Virus record (IMG/VR): IMGVR_UViG_3300034050_000569
Location: 1-28,949 of that record
Source of the DNA: a virus
Strand: one strand, 5' to 3'
Length of the DNA: 28,949 nucleotides
In this document: positions 13,685-22,011 of the stretch, in pieces
Numbering within the stretch: position 1 is the stretch's first letter
Layout of the letters: each line of letters opens with the position of its first letter
The notes under the pieces: generated by a model
Database searches by the model: none
Seen by the model: only the letters and a program-made list of their open reading frames with translations
Told to the model about the DNA's origin: nothing
Translations under genes and position numbers: made by a program

Positions 13685-14389
13685 ATGGAGGCATTCACTC
13701 CAGAGCAAATGCAGGAGAGGTTTGATACTCTTTTGATTAAGGCGAATAATGGTATTGTGCTCTCCACCGAGGACACAAACTTTCTTCATTCATTCAAGGA
13801 CACCAAGAGGTGGAAGAAGACGTTAAAAGAAGTGTCAGCCTTTTTTAATGTTGATATTACTGCGCTTAACAGGTGGAAGAATAAAGACCCTGATTCTTTT
13901 GCAAAGACTCCGTTGGGCTACGACCTTGATAAAATCAAGGAAACGCGGAAGGCATTCTTGGCGGACGGCAGCCATGTGCGTTTGAATGATGGGGACGAGA
14001 TAAATGTGGAAGGCATTGAGGATGTTGCGACACTCAAGGCCAGAAAGATCTTTCTGGAGTGCAAAAACTTAGAGATCAAGAACAAGAAGGCGGAGGCGAT
14101 CCTGATCGAGGTCGATAAGGTGCTGACCGCATTCAGGGCAATCTGCTATGCCGTGAAGGACAAATTCTGTCGCTTGCCATCGGAACTGGCGTATGAAGTG
14201 AGCGGAGTAACGCCAGCGGAGGCGGAGCAGCGGATGAGGGAGAAGATCGACAAAATATGCCAAGAGTTGTCGGTGGAGGATTACTCAAAGCTGGAGGATG
14301 CATTGACCACGCCTACTGATGACGGCGATGATTTAGAGGTAAAGCCAGCAGAGCCGGAGAAGCAAAAACCTAAGCGGCAGAAGAAATGA
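13685..14389 (+). CDS. Terminase small subunit (lambda Nu1-like)
   Basis: 234 aa. A helix-turn-helix at about 47-65 (LKEVSAFFNVDITALNRWKN) fits the DNA-recognition domain of Nu1/DUF1441-type small terminases. A central helical segment (KARKIFLECKNLEIKNKKAEA) fits the dimerisation coil, and an acidic then basic tail (PAEPEKQKPKRQKK) could contact the large subunit. It would recognise the packaging site. It overlaps the GpA-type large terminase as ATGA, the standard arrangement, which is the strongest evidence for the assignment. Confidence 0.8.
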   Translation: MEAFTPEQMQERFDTLLIKANNGIVLSTEDTNFLHSFKDTKRWKKTLKEVSAFFNVDITALNRWKNKDPDSFAKTPLGYDLDKIKETRKAFLADGSHVRLNDGDEINVEGIEDVATLKARKIFLECKNLEIKNKKAEAILIEVDKVLTAFRAICYAVKDKFCRLPSELAYEVSGVTPAEAEQRMREKIDKICQELSVEDYSKLEDALTTPTDDGDDLEVKPAEPEKQKPKRQKK

Positions 14390-16221
14390 GTTCTATCATT
14401 TACAATGCAGTCAGGGAGATTTTTAGGCCTACTCCCAAACTGGAGGTGCAGGACTGGCTGAAAACGCATGTTCGCTTTGAGCGCGGCCCGATCCTTGGCG
14501 CGTTCGACACGAAGAACTCTCCATGGATCAAGGAACCGTTGACGCAGCTAAAGAACCACGAGACCCGCGAAATCATCTGTGCATGTTCGGTGCAGTCGGC
14601 GAAGACGGCGTTAGCCGAAGGCGCCATGCTCTACCTGATCGCGGAGCAGGGCGGGGACATGTGCTTGTATTTACAGACGGACGAGCACGCTGACGAGTTC
14701 TTGGACACCCGGTTTAAGCACCGTATCCTCGACTGCAAGCCAGTCACCAAGCTGCTGGCTCGTGGGGACAAGAGTATCCAAAAGAGGACGGTCGCATTTG
14801 CCCACATGACGCAATACGTGATGGGTGCGAGCAATATCCACAACCTCCAGTCCAAGGCGGCAAAGTACGTGATTGGTGATGAGGCTGCTTACTGGCCGCA
14901 CGGGCACATTGATGAGTCGCGCAAGAGGACGACATCATTTGATGCGCGGAACAGCAAGCGGATCTACGTGAGCACGCCAATGAACAACTCTGGCGAGTTC
15001 TACGAATCCTTTATCGCTGGCTCATGCAGCGAGTGGAATGTGCGATGCCCGGAGTGTGATGAGCACTGGCCGATGGTACTATCTCAACTCCGGTGGGACG
15101 GCGAAGGTGCAAAGCTCGCAGACGGCAAGTACGACCTAGCGCGCATCCGGAACACTGTTCGATATGAATGCCCGGCTTGCCACGCCATGCTTAGGGACGA
15201 CCCAAGGGTGAGAAGATCGATTGCAAACAGCGGGTTCTACATCAATCAGAACTCGGCGCCAGACCCGCGCGTCAAAAGCTACCACTGGAATGCGCTGACC
15301 GTTCCATGGGTGGCGTGGGACACGATAGCGGGCGAATTTCTAAAGGCTGAATACTCGCGCAAGTTGGGCGATTATTCGCCATTAGCGGAGTTCGTACGCA
15401 AACGACTGGGCGAATTCTGGGATATGCGCGAATTTCAGAGCGAGGAGGTCAATTTATCTGGCTCCTTTGCAATGGAGGAGGAATGGGATCAAGAATTCCG
15501 CCGATACATGACCGTGGACGTGCAGCGAGACTATTTTCGGGTTGTGGTGCGTTTATGGGCACAAAACGGCGATTCTCGTCTGTTTTATGCTGGAGAACTG
15601 CATACTTGGCAGCAATTGATGGATCTACAGAAGAAATTCAACATTAACGCCAGCAGGGTTTTTATTGATTGCGGTTTTGAGCGGTATCAAGGCGAAGTAT
15701 ACAGGCAGTGTGCCGACAATCATTGGTTTGCAGTTAAAGGCGACAAGGCACAGTTTTTTACGTGGACGATTATTGATAAGCGAAGTGGAAAAGCGCAGCA
15801 GGTCAGAAGGCCATACTCGCAAATTCAATACATTGATTCGGGCGTAGGGCTTGCTAGGTCACATGCAAAAGGTGCTAGAAAGGCGGATTTGGCCAAACGC
15901 ATTGTGATGTGTTCTGACCCCATGAAGCAAATCCTGCACCGTTTGCGAGCGGGACAAGGGGCATCGTGGCAGATCGCCCATAATGCGCCAAGGGACTATT
16001 ATAAGGAGATCCAGAACGAGGTGTTTGTTATTGAGAAAGACAAGAAAACCGGCAAAAACAAAAGCTACTTCAAGAAGCTGGGTGAAAACCATTCGTTCGA
16101 CTGCGAAGGTATGCAAGTTCTCGCCGCCTACATTGAAAAACTGCTAGGTACGGCGGATGCAGGTGAAACCCCGTCGCCAAAAGCACAACAAGCAATCGAG
16201 CAGTACCCTGTCAATGCTTGA
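14386..16221 (+). CDS. Terminase large subunit, GpA family
   Basis: 611 aa, near lambda gpA in length. The N-terminal ATPase has the deviant Walker A-like CSVQSAKT (68-75) and Walker B YVIGDEAAYW (161-170). A zinc-binding pair follows, CPEC (221-224) and CPAC (262-265). The C-terminal nuclease region begins near MTVDVQRDYFRVVV and includes VFIDCGFERYQGEVY and FAVKGDKAQF, as in GpA terminases. It is the packaging motor and nuclease that cuts concatemers. The TGA stop at 16219-16221 lies within a TTGACA hexamer that is part of a repeated start-site element. Confidence 0.94.
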   Translation: MSSIIYNAVREIFRPTPKLEVQDWLKTHVRFERGPILGAFDTKNSPWIKEPLTQLKNHETREIICACSVQSAKTALAEGAMLYLIAEQGGDMCLYLQTDEHADEFLDTRFKHRILDCKPVTKLLARGDKSIQKRTVAFAHMTQYVMGASNIHNLQSKAAKYVIGDEAAYWPHGHIDESRKRTTSFDARNSKRIYVSTPMNNSGEFYESFIAGSCSEWNVRCPECDEHWPMVLSQLRWDGEGAKLADGKYDLARIRNTVRYECPACHAMLRDDPRVRRSIANSGFYINQNSAPDPRVKSYHWNALTVPWVAWDTIAGEFLKAEYSRKLGDYSPLAEFVRKRLGEFWDMREFQSEEVNLSGSFAMEEEWDQEFRRYMTVDVQRDYFRVVVRLWAQNGDSRLFYAGELHTWQQLMDLQKKFNINASRVFIDCGFERYQGEVYRQCADNHWFAVKGDKAQFFTWTIIDKRSGKAQQVRRPYSQIQYIDSGVGLARSHAKGARKADLAKRIVMCSDPMKQILHRLRAGQGASWQIAHNAPRDYYKEIQNEVFVIEKDKKTGKNKSYFKKLGENHSFDCEGMQVLAAYIEKLLGTADAGETPSPKAQQAIEQYPVNA

Positions 16222-16240
16222 CAGGGAACCAGATTTTATG
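16218..16240 (+). promoter_or_regulatory. TTGACA-N14-ATG start element, copy 1
   Basis: TTGACA at 16218-16223 lies exactly 20 nt before the ATG at 16238. The 14-nt spacer (GGGAACCAGATTTT) has no Shine-Dalgarno at a usable distance. The element decides the start at 16238 over the upstream ATG at 16214. Confidence 0.65.
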
Positions 16241-16513
16241 GGTGGTCCTTCAATTTTGCGTTACGCCTCGCTGCAATACTGCGAGACTCTTTATGATCAG
16301 TGTCTAGCGGCGCTGACCGAAGGGCAGGGCACAATTGTCATCTCCACATCCGGCGGAGGCGAGTCGGAGACGCGCTCTAGCGGCAACGATGGGGGTATCC
16401 CGGTAATGACTTTAATCCGTGCAGTGATGCGGAGGATGCACCAGCTTGATCCAATCAAGTATCCGCTTATCTCTAACCGTCTAAAAGCAGACTTTAGCGG
16501 CCTTACCCTATGA
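16238..16513 (+). CDS. Small head protein, connector position (gpW-like by place)
   Basis: 91 aa from the ATG at 16238, chosen because it lies 20 nt after TTGACA as at five other starts; an ATG at 16214 would add 8 residues and overlap the terminase. The sequence (SILRYASLQYCETLYDQCL, then VMTLIRAVMRRM and DPIKYPLISNRLKAD) is helical with a Ser/Gly-rich middle. Position between large terminase and portal is that of lambda gpW, a head-tail connector, but I see no clear sequence match to gpW. It overlaps the portal start as ATGA. Confidence 0.65.
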   Translation: MGGPSILRYASLQYCETLYDQCLAALTEGQGTIVISTSGGGESETRSSGNDGGIPVMTLIRAVMRRMHQLDPIKYPLISNRLKADFSGLTL

Positions 16514-18162
16514 CCTATCTCGAATCAATTATCCGCGCAGTCAATCCGAAGCTTGCTTTGGAGCGAAAACGCGCGCAAGCGGCCATTGATATGGGCGAAA
16601 AGGTAGGATTTTGGCGAGTTGGGGCGCAATCAAGCACAAACCGCAAGGCCAGCGGACAAAGCCTTGATCAGCCAGATTCTTCGCGAAATCACACGGATCG
16701 GGTCACTTTGATCCGTGAATCGCGCTGGTTGGAGGAAAACAGCAGCATTATCAAGTCGATTTTGCGCAAATACCGCACGTTCTCCGTCGGGCGGCTGCAA
16801 TATGTGGCTCGCACGAGCAATGAGGCCGTCAACAAGCAGATCGGTGCATACGTTGAGAGGTGGATGGCCAATGCAGATGCCAGCCAGCGGCACCATTTTC
16901 GCACACTTGCCGGGCTTGCTGTCACCAGCATGAAGCGCGATGGCGACATCGGGTTCATCGTGCTGGAAGAACCGATGACTCCGCTTGATCAAATGATGAT
17001 GATTTGCCCGATTCGCATTCAAGCCATCGAGGCGGACCGGATCGGGTCTATTGTGAACCGAGAAGGCCTTGATAGTCGGCCATTTAAGCCGTTGAAGAAG
17101 AATGAGCAGGACTTTTCCGGGGTTGTGGTAAACGGTTCTGGCAAGCCGATCCGGTATCGTATTTACAACCGCAGCCGAACCGGTGAAATGCTGACGCCAG
17201 CACTGGAGGTGCCAGCTCAGGATTTCCTCCACCTGTTTGACCCAACACGGCTCGATTCGTACCGGGGGTTCAGCGTGTTCGATGCAGCCATCACTGACAT
17301 TAAGGATCTGATGGAGATCCTCGCGTGCGAGAAGATGTCAGTGAAGATGCTTTCCAGCATCTCTGGCGTGGTCAATAATTCCGATGGGTCTGCCGATCAG
17401 GACGTGTCGCTGGATATGGCCAATGACTACGATCCAAACGCTGACCGGCTGAAAAAGATTGAGCCCGGCAGCATCGAGTATTTGGCTGAGGGGGAAAGCT
17501 TCAATCCGGTTGAGAGCAACCGCCCGTCGCCAACCTTCAATGGTTTTCTCGATTCATTGATCCGCAACTGCGGCATGGCGACGAACTTGCCGTTCGGCTT
17601 CATTTACAGTTGGGCGGGGCAAGGGACGGCGGTGCGGATGGAGGCAGCACAGGCGGCCCGCGAGTTTGAAATGACGCAGCTCACTTTAGAGGAGAAATTG
17701 CTCAATCCTCTAGTGCGGCGCGTGATTGCTCGCGGAATGCAGCTTGGCCACTTGCCCACCGTCCCAGACTTTGATTCGGGCGAATGGCGCTACCCTGCAA
17801 AGGTCACGGCGGATGTTGGTCGCGAGTCAAAGGCGCTGATCGATGAGACCATGGCTGGCATTATCAGCAAGACTCAGATTGCAGCAGACCGAGGCGAGGA
17901 CCGCGCTATCATTCGCGACTTGTTGCGTGCGGAAGCGATGGAACTCGTGGAGGATGCGAAAATGGTACAGGAGGCGTCAGGGGGAGTGCTTGATCTGCCG
18001 ACTGCAATCTACATGCTCGAACGCCGGGCGCCGAATGCGCCAACCATTGCAACTGCGGCAACTGCGGCGCCAGAGGAGGACGAAAGTTCCGACGAAGTAG
18101 AAGACTCTGCTGCGGACGAAGAAGAGGACATTGCCGAAGGTGATACGGAAGGAGATTCATAA
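16510..18162 (+). CDS. Portal protein, lambda family
   Basis: 550 aa. It matches lambda gpB-type portals: VGRLQYVARTSNEAVNKQI near the N-terminus, the conserved AGLAVTSMKRDGDIGFIVL, DFLHLFDPTRLDSYRG (a family hallmark; compare H-x-F-x-P-x-R-x-x-x-x-RG), and an IYSWAGQGTAVRMEAAQA segment in the wing. The C-terminus is an extremely acidic tail (EEDESSDEVEDSAADEEE), possibly for scaffold or DNA contact. As a dodecamer it forms the packaging channel. Order after terminase and before the protease fits lambda exactly. Confidence 0.94.
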   Translation: MTYLESIIRAVNPKLALERKRAQAAIDMGEKVGFWRVGAQSSTNRKASGQSLDQPDSSRNHTDRVTLIRESRWLEENSSIIKSILRKYRTFSVGRLQYVARTSNEAVNKQIGAYVERWMANADASQRHHFRTLAGLAVTSMKRDGDIGFIVLEEPMTPLDQMMMICPIRIQAIEADRIGSIVNREGLDSRPFKPLKKNEQDFSGVVVNGSGKPIRYRIYNRSRTGEMLTPALEVPAQDFLHLFDPTRLDSYRGFSVFDAAITDIKDLMEILACEKMSVKMLSSISGVVNNSDGSADQDVSLDMANDYDPNADRLKKIEPGSIEYLAEGESFNPVESNRPSPTFNGFLDSLIRNCGMATNLPFGFIYSWAGQGTAVRMEAAQAAREFEMTQLTLEEKLLNPLVRRVIARGMQLGHLPTVPDFDSGEWRYPAKVTADVGRESKALIDETMAGIISKTQIAADRGEDRAIIRDLLRAEAMELVEDAKMVQEASGGVLDLPTAIYMLERRAPNAPTIATAATAAPEEDESSDEVEDSAADEEEDIAEGDTEGDS

Positions 18163-18164
18163 GA

Positions 18165-18187
18165 TTGACACGCGATCTTGCTCTATG
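18165..18187 (+). promoter_or_regulatory. TTGACA-N14-ATG start element, copy 2
   Basis: TTGACA at 18165-18170 is 20 nt before the ATG at 18185. It starts 3 nt after the portal stop. No Shine-Dalgarno lies in the 14-nt spacer, whereas an AAGGAG at 18149-18154 is too far from this ATG. Confidence 0.65.
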
Positions 18188-19081
18188 CAGGTCGCAGACG
18201 AACTCAAAACATTCGCAGCCTTCGAGGGGAAGGTTGCCGGAAACACCATTCAGGGTATTTCGCTGATCCAAGAAGGACCGGCGCTTGGTCATGGAGTGTA
18301 TGTAGATCGTAAGTCGCTTGGTCAGTTTAAGGCGCTGGCCTCAAGCAAAGGGAAGCTGAAGGCCAAGATGAATCACTTCTCCGCGCTTGAGTCAACGGTG
18401 GGGTATTACGAGAATTTCAGGATCTCGAAGGGGAAGCTGCTTGCGGATCTCTCAATCTTTGACAGTTTTTCCGGGCGCGATTCGTTGCTTGAGATGATTG
18501 AGAAAATACCAAGCGAGTTTGGAGTTTCCCTGATGTTTAAGGCTCTTGAGCCGGAGTTAAACAGTGCAGACGGCAAGTTCTACACTCGCGCCAATGACAT
18601 CTATTCAGCCGACTTTGTAGACACTCCCGCCGCCAACCGCGATGGTGTTTTCAGCGTTGCGATTGACAACGACGAGCAAGTTATGGTTGAACCAGAAAAG
18701 CCACAAGCTCCTGAAGCTCCTTCTTTCGTTTCCGAATTTTCGGCATTGTCTGAAAAGATCGAACAACTGTCCGCGCAGATGGCGGCCTACGAAGCCAAGC
18801 TCGCCAGCGAGTGCGAGAAGATTGCTGCCGACATCAAAGCATTTGCTGAGCAGCCAGCGGCTGACCTCGAACTGCAAGCCCGGCTCGCTGCTGCTGCTCC
18901 TGCCCCGGCTGCCTTTTCTGCTCCGGTGAACGAGCAAGAAGCCCCCGCCCCAGTGATCGCTTTTGCTGACGCCAAAAAGTCCGCGCTGGAAGGCAAAGTC
19001 GGACTTGAACGCATCAAAGCGGCTCGTGCTTTTTCTGAGAAGTTCCCATCGGAATCTTCTTACCTTTCTGCTCAATCCTAA
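18185..19081 (+). CDS. Prohead protease fused to scaffold domain
   Basis: 298 aa. Residues 1-160 look like an HK97-type (S78/U35) prohead protease: H64 in KMNHFSALES, S115 in FGVSLMFK, and SADFVDTPAANRDGVF (141-156) parallel to the family's EVS...PAN motif. The catalytic His-Ser spacing is near that of the HK97 enzyme. Residues about 167-298 are a coiled-coil, Ala/Pro-rich region (EFSALSEKIEQLSAQMAAYE), typical of scaffold. The protease cleaves scaffold and head proteins during maturation. A TTG at 18131 would lengthen the protein, but the TTGACA element supports 18185. An internal start at 18683 probably gives the scaffold alone, as for lambda C and Nu3. Confidence 0.82.
   Translation: MQVADELKTFAAFEGKVAGNTIQGISLIQEGPALGHGVYVDRKSLGQFKALASSKGKLKAKMNHFSALESTVGYYENFRISKGKLLADLSIFDSFSGRDSLLEMIEKIPSEFGVSLMFKALEPELNSADGKFYTRANDIYSADFVDTPAANRDGVFSVAIDNDEQVMVEPEKPQAPEAPSFVSEFSALSEKIEQLSAQMAAYEAKLASECEKIAADIKAFAEQPAADLELQARLAAAAPAPAAFSAPVNEQEAPAPVIAFADAKKSALEGKVGLERIKAARAFSEKFPSESSYLSAQS
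18663..18685 (+). promoter_or_regulatory. TTGACA-N14-ATG element, internal copy 3
   Basis: TTGACA at 18663-18668 lies exactly 20 nt before an in-frame ATG at 18683 inside the protease gene. The codons encode IDND; the spacer has no strong Shine-Dalgarno. It marks the protease/scaffold boundary. Confidence 0.6.
18683..19081 (+). CDS. Scaffold protein from internal in-frame start
   Basis: 132 aa, identical to residues 167-298 of the protease protein. It begins MVEPEKPQAPEAP and continues into a coiled coil (FSALSEKIEQLSAQMAAYE), an Ala/Pro-rich region, and a basic C-terminal helix (GLERIKAARAFSEKF) that could bind the major capsid protein. The start is inferred from the TTGACA-N14-ATG element and from the domain boundary. 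In lambda the scaffold Nu3 is likewise made from an in-frame start inside the protease gene C. The arrangement is known in other phages; the proposed signal is not. Confidence 0.6.
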   Translation: MVEPEKPQAPEAPSFVSEFSALSEKIEQLSAQMAAYEAKLASECEKIAADIKAFAEQPAADLELQARLAAAAPAPAAFSAPVNEQEAPAPVIAFADAKKSALEGKVGLERIKAARAFSEKFPSESSYLSAQS

Positions 19082-19096
19082 CCTTTTTTTACTACC

Positions 19097-20020
19097 ATGC
19101 CTCAAGCTAACCTGCTCGACATTGCCAAGCTCAACGGTTCTGACACCATTGTCGGCCTGATTGAGGAGACCCTGACCTACGCTCCCGAGGTTCAGATCAT
19201 GCCAGCCCGCACCATTCGCGGCACCTCGTATAAGATTGCCTCGCGCGTCTCGTATCCGGGCGTCGGCTTCCGTGCGGCCAACGAAGGCTCTGCCCCAACC
19301 AAGTCGGAGTTCGAGAACCAACTCATCGAGTGCTACATCCTCAGTGGTGCAGTGCAGGCTGACGTTGCAGTCGCTCGCGCCTACGAAGACGGTGAGCAAG
19401 CGTGGAAGGACATCGAATCCATCGGTGTCATGCGCCAAGCGATGATCGAGCTGGGTTCACAGGTCATCTACGGCACCTCGGTTGATGCTAAAGGCTTCCC
19501 CGGATTGCAGGCGATTCATACCGCTTTCAACTCTGGCCTTGTGGTTGGCGGTGGCGGCAGTGCTGATCTGTCCTCGGTCTACGGCATTAACACGGACACG
19601 CAAGGGGTGCAGCTCGTGTTCGGTTCCGGCACCACGTTCGAGCTTGGTGAATGGCGTATCGAAAACGTCGGCACCACCACGGTCTACCCTGCTCACGTTG
19701 CTAACCTTACCGCTTGGGTGGGTATGCAAGTCGGAAGCAAATACAGCGTGGGTCGCTTGAATAGCGTTGGCTCAAACTCCGGCGGTGGTGTCACCGACGG
19801 AAAACTGGCTGAGCTGCTCAGCAAATACCCAGTTGGCTACCGGCCTAATTACTGGCTGATGAACCGCCGCAGTGCCTACCAACTGCAAGTCAGCCGGTCC
19901 GCCACCAGCGTGCAAAACGGTGTTAAAACCTCAAGCGGATCAGAGATCTTTGCTCCTCTGCCAACTGAGTCTAACGGCATCCCAATCGTCATCACCGACT
20001 CGATCATCAACGCTGAGTAA
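19097..20020 (+). CDS. Major capsid protein
   Basis: 307 aa. It has the pattern of Bordetella-phage-type major capsid proteins with an HK97 fold: APEVQIMPARTIRGTSYKI near the N-terminus, YPGVGFRAANEGSAPTKSEF, and a C-terminal NGIPIVITDSI. These are typical of the family once the N-arm and E-loop have passed. It lies directly after scaffold/protease and before a small decoration-like protein. The upstream gap has TTACTACC immediately before the ATG, similar to the next gene's leader; no Shine-Dalgarno is seen. Confidence 0.85.
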   Translation: MPQANLLDIAKLNGSDTIVGLIEETLTYAPEVQIMPARTIRGTSYKIASRVSYPGVGFRAANEGSAPTKSEFENQLIECYILSGAVQADVAVARAYEDGEQAWKDIESIGVMRQAMIELGSQVIYGTSVDAKGFPGLQAIHTAFNSGLVVGGGGSADLSSVYGINTDTQGVQLVFGSGTTFELGEWRIENVGTTTVYPAHVANLTAWVGMQVGSKYSVGRLNSVGSNSGGGVTDGKLAELLSKYPVGYRPNYWLMNRRSAYQLQVSRSATSVQNGVKTSSGSEIFAPLPTESNGIPIVITDSIINAE

Positions 20021-20051
20021 TTAAGCGCACCACATCTAAAGAATTACTACA

Positions 20052-20459
20052 ATGGCTAACGAATTTACTAGAAACATTCAGGACGCGGCTCTAACCGAGA
20101 CGGCCACCATCCCGGCCACTGCAACTGATGCATTCACTGCCGACATCAACCTCGGTACCAACAGCAAAGCTTTTCTCACGGAAGAGCAAGAGCTGGAAAT
20201 CGCCTTCCCAGCCTTTACGGTGGGTCAGCTCGCCAACGGTGCAGCCGTCACGGCGGTTGTGCTTAACGGTTCCGCCGCTTCTCCTACCGGCACTGCTCTC
20301 GGCATCACACGTGTTGTGACCGGCGCTGGTGGCGCTGGTGCCCCCGCGACCAGCTTTCGTGTTCGCCTCCCGGCTGCGACCCTTCAGTTCCTGCGTGTCA
20401 AGTTTACCACTTCGGCTGCTAACGCTGGAGGCACTGCCACTGTCAGACTGCTGACCTAA
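20052..20459 (+). CDS. Head decoration/cement-like protein
   Basis: 135 aa, Ala/Thr/Gly-rich and beta-like (TATIPATATDAFTADI, FRVRLPAATLQFLRVKFTTS), with no charged enzyme motif. Small beta-rich proteins directly after the major capsid gene are usually capsid cement or decoration proteins; the assignment rests on position and composition. The leader TTACTACA-ATG resembles that of the capsid gene, so the two may share a high-expression signal. A strong terminator 31 nt downstream closes the capsid block. Confidence 0.65.
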   Translation: MANEFTRNIQDAALTETATIPATATDAFTADINLGTNSKAFLTEEQELEIAFPAFTVGQLANGAAVTAVVLNGSAASPTGTALGITRVVTGAGGAGAPATSFRVRLPAATLQFLRVKFTTSAANAGGTATVRLLT

Positions 20460-20490
20460 TTTTCGGTGCTGGGGGTTGTCGTCATCGGGG

Positions 20491-20528
20491 CGGCTGACAA
20501 GGTTGTATCCTTGTCAGCCGCTTTTTTG
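20491..20528 (+). terminator. Rho-independent terminator after the capsid genes
   Basis: CGGCTGACAAGG, loop TTGTAT, CCTTGTCAGCCG is a perfect 12-bp stem (20491-20520), followed by CTTTTTT. It ends 2 nt before the ATG at 20530. It would cap capsid mRNA and lower expression of the joining and tail genes, which need fewer copies. Confidence 0.85.
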
Positions 20529-20529
20529 T

Positions 20530-20889
20530 ATGCTTTACGCTCAACGTCTCGCCGCCGCGCATGGTCGCATCCGCAACAAGTTTGGTGCGGTGACGCAGAC
20601 CGAGAACCTGTTTGTCTGGCACAAGGGGGCGCAAATCCCGTGCTACCAGTCCACCGGGCGGACTCAGCGCAACCTAATGACGGCAATGATCGTTAATGAG
20701 GCTGCAATTACCGTCTGTGCCACCAAGGTGAACTTTACCAGCGTGCCAGTGGTTGGTGACGAGGTGAAGTATGGAACGAGCTTAGAGGGCGCCCAGACGC
20801 TTCGCATTGATACGGTCAACACGACCGCGATCCGTCCGTTCTATGAGCTGGATCTGATCGACCCAAACAAAGAGGAGACGGCAGCATGA
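20530..20889 (+). CDS. Head-tail joining protein (inferred from order)
   Basis: 119 aa from the ATG at 20530. It contains LFVWHKGAQIPCYQSTGRT, an FTSVPVVGDEVKYGT loop and a beta-rich C-terminus (RIDTVNTTAIRPFYELDLI), with the look of a small connector or FII-like attachment protein. The assignment rests mainly on its place between the capsid block and a gp10/Z-like protein. It starts right after the terminator stem, so the T tract overlaps its leader. It overlaps the next gene as ATGA. Upstream in-frame codons from 20476 run through the terminator and are rejected. Confidence 0.65.
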   Translation: MLYAQRLAAAHGRIRNKFGAVTQTENLFVWHKGAQIPCYQSTGRTQRNLMTAMIVNEAAITVCATKVNFTSVPVVGDEVKYGTSLEGAQTLRIDTVNTTAIRPFYELDLIDPNKEETAA

Positions 20890-21527
20890 GTGTAACCTTC
20901 TTGGCCGACGACAAGAAGCTCCGGGCCGCTCTTATTCAGTATGCCGGGCTGAAGAACAAGAGTGATGCAGAAGTCGTCAACAAGGCGATGCGGTTCTGGC
21001 TTCCATTCGCGTCCAAGCGCGTCATCAAGAAGACTCCGGGGAGACCGAAAGTGATGGCTGACTTGATGGCACCCGCACGCAATCAAGGACGCAACCAGCG
21101 CGGCTCAGCCAATCTTGGTCGATACAGGAACACTGTTGCTGCGGCAATCGTGTTCTATCGGATGAAGATGAAGGGGCAAAAGATTAAGAAACGTGGCAAC
21201 CTGACAAAGGTGGACAAGTTCTTTCGAGCGAGAAAGCGTTCGGCCAACTTCCTCCGTGCCGGATTCATTCCGGCCTTCAGGAAGTTTGGCGTTCCAGAAA
21301 AAGGCCCGTCAAACCAAAAGTTCTTTAAGGGGTACAGCTATGGTTTGATAGCCAAGCCTTCTCCTCGCAACTATGTGGAGGCGATTGCCTCAAACATGCG
21401 GGAAGGAACTCATGAGATTGCGCCAGACGCCTTCAACTCTAGCCGTACTGACGTGACACGCATTTTCATCAAATATATCAATGAGGATCTGGCAAGGATT
21501 GCCAAAAGAACGAAACTCTCACCGTGA
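20886..21527 (+). CDS. Tail completion/minor tail protein, HK97 gp10/lambda Z-like
   Basis: 213 aa, strongly basic. The pattern VNKAMRFWLPFASKRVIKKT early, a basic middle (MKGQKIKKRGNLTKVDKFF), and YVEAIASNMREGTHEIAP then IKYINEDLARIAKR at the end resembles HK97-gp10/lambda-Z-type tail completion proteins, which help join the tail to the head. The position before a tail-terminator-like gene agrees. It is coupled to its neighbours by ATGA and GTGA overlaps. The family match is by pattern, not by a unique motif. Confidence 0.68.
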   Translation: MSVTFLADDKKLRAALIQYAGLKNKSDAEVVNKAMRFWLPFASKRVIKKTPGRPKVMADLMAPARNQGRNQRGSANLGRYRNTVAAAIVFYRMKMKGQKIKKRGNLTKVDKFFRARKRSANFLRAGFIPAFRKFGVPEKGPSNQKFFKGYSYGLIAKPSPRNYVEAIASNMREGTHEIAPDAFNSSRTDVTRIFIKYINEDLARIAKRTKLSP

Positions 21528-22009
21528 TCACATATTCAATCAATCCAAGCGAGCGGTTGCAGCGGCGCATTTCTACGGTGCTGACGAACGACTTGCTCTC
21601 ATTGCCGTTGTTTACTGGCTTCACCACGAACAACGGGCGAGAGTTTACGCCTACCAAGTATCCATTCTTCTCGGTGCAGGTTTCTGATTGCCAAGAGGTT
21701 TTTCCTCGTACCAACGTGTGGAATGTGACAGTTTCAGTCGCTATGGCTGAAGACAGGGAAGAGGCCAACCTCACATTTGGTGAGGACCCTCGCCCCCGGC
21801 ATGAATTGCGGGCAGAGAACGTGACTGCGAGGATATACGGTGGCTGGAACGGTCTGACACTTCCGGAGGCCATCAACGCCATCGACGACAACGAGAACAT
21901 CACCGTGCTGAAGATGTACAATTCGATCCAGTCGAATGGCACCATGAGTGAAGACGAGATCTGCATGGAGTACTCTTTCGTTATGAGCTGCACGACTACC
22001 GAGCAGTAG
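21524..22009 (+). CDS. Tail terminator-like protein (lambda U position)
   Basis: 161 aa starting with GTG (GTGA overlap with the preceding stop). It is beta-rich: YPFFSVQVSDCQEVFP, NVWNVTVSVAMAEDRE, then acidic and ending VLKMYNSIQSNG...EYSFVMSC. Size, fold impression and place between a Z-like protein and the tail tube fit lambda gpU, the ring that caps the tail tube. No unique signature is visible, so the name is by context. Confidence 0.62.
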   Translation: MITYSINPSERLQRRISTVLTNDLLSLPLFTGFTTNNGREFTPTKYPFFSVQVSDCQEVFPRTNVWNVTVSVAMAEDREEANLTFGEDPRPRHELRAENVTARIYGGWNGLTLPEAINAIDDNENITVLKMYNSIQSNGTMSEDEICMEYSFVMSCTTTEQ

Positions 22010-22011
22010 GA

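Noticed and set aside
18165-18187. TTGACA as an ordinary sigma-70 -35 box
   Set aside because: The fixed 20-nt distance to ATG leaves no room for a -10 box and start site before the start codon.
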